Shown: piece after piece, positions 63,980 through 64,000 of the stretch
Numbering within the stretch: the stretch's first letter is position 1
Layout of the letters: the number at the start of each line of letters is the position of its first letter
Assembly: GCF_014873535.1 (NCBI RefSeq)
Contig: NZ_JADBEF010000001.1
Span: forward strand, 4,712,001 to 4,776,000
Reading direction: 5' to 3'
DNA from: Nonomuraea africana
Lineage (GTDB): Bacteria > Actinomycetota > Actinomycetes > Streptosporangiales > Streptosporangiaceae
DNA: 64,000 bases
The notes under the pieces: model-generated
Seen by the model: the letters and a program-made list of their open reading frames with translations, nothing else
What the model was told of the DNA's origin: nothing
The model's database searches: none
Made by a program: the position numbers and the translations under genes

Positions 63980-64000
63980 TCGGGCTCCTATGGGGTCGGG

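Noticed and set aside
1..64000. tRNA, rRNA, insertion sequence, integrase or attachment site
   Set aside because: No cloverleaf, transposase, integrase or long terminal repeat was recognised by eye; a tRNAscan and IS search would be needed to exclude short or degenerate ones.

Overview
The window is high-GC DNA with heavy AGG-arginine use, many 1-8 nt start/stop overlaps (GTGA, ATGA, TGATG) and many genes whose start codon lies 6-8 nt after a TANNNT box (leaderless style). With DUF397/XRE/ATPase-fold triads, LLM F420/flavin oxidoreductases, a CU044_5270 protein and IdeR/DmdR-type iron boxes this indicates an actinomycete, most likely Streptosporangiales (Nonomuraea/Streptosporangium-like); the genus is inference. 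No tRNA, rRNA, CRISPR array, transposase or phage gene was seen.

Layout. 1-5.8 kb: truncated DUF6421 protein, small membrane protein, orphan LuxR-type response regulator, and a translationally coupled pair of a trypsin-fold membrane protein without a catalytic triad and a Ser/Thr kinase. 5.9-9.8 kb: hyuA-hyuB (hydantoinase/oxoprolinase family). 9.8-14 kb: Uma2 protein, then a corrinoid salvage operon (binding protein, permease, ATPase, CbiZ) behind a cobalamin riboswitch. 14-22 kb: oxidoreductase-rich accessory region: Gfo/Idh protein, phyH-phosphotriesterase-P450 operon, LLM oxidoreductase, quinone oxidoreductase with a SoxR-type promoter, histidine phosphatase, NIPSNAP-like protein. Four promoters between 5.9 and 22 kb (hyuAB, phyH operon, LLM gene, NIPSNAP-like gene) share a CAAGCGCTTG-type palindrome, suggesting one local regulon for an unidentified substrate; this is the best candidate for an undescribed system.

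22-24.3 kb: DUF397/XRE-DUF5753/ATPase-fold triad. 24.4-26.8 kb: helicase-associated protein. 26.8-31.7 kb: iron-siderophore uptake locus with two paralogous binding proteins, two permeases and an ATPase, controlled by iron boxes. 31.7-34.8 kb: TetR/rhodanese pair, VanJ-like membrane phosphatase, DUF1349 protein, GroES-like protein. 34.8-38.1 kb: two tandem secreted propeller-like paralogues, remnant of a third, a PGPGW membrane protein, a repeat array and a frameshifted CBM2 remnant. 38.1-44.3 kb: degenerate phosphotriesterase homologue, ROK regulator, HxlR/DUF899 pair, two-component system with a repeat-built linker. 44.6-49.3 kb: stand-alone SecY, frameshifted small kinase, TetR and short UvrA-like protein.

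49.3-53.2 kb: DUF1445 protein and xylose-type sugar ABC operon. 53.4-54.0 kb: 33-residue Walker-A stub of an AAA ATPase facing a small wHTH gene and DUF6158. 54.1-64 kb: LysR regulator, secreted S1 protease with C-terminal domain, LLM oxidoreductase, secreted propeller protein, ECF sigma factor with CU044_5270 partner, and a 777-residue ANTAR-GAF-PAS-SpoIIE phosphatase. Several spacers and two coding linkers are built of short degenerate tandem repeats, and strong hairpins mark several gene ends.
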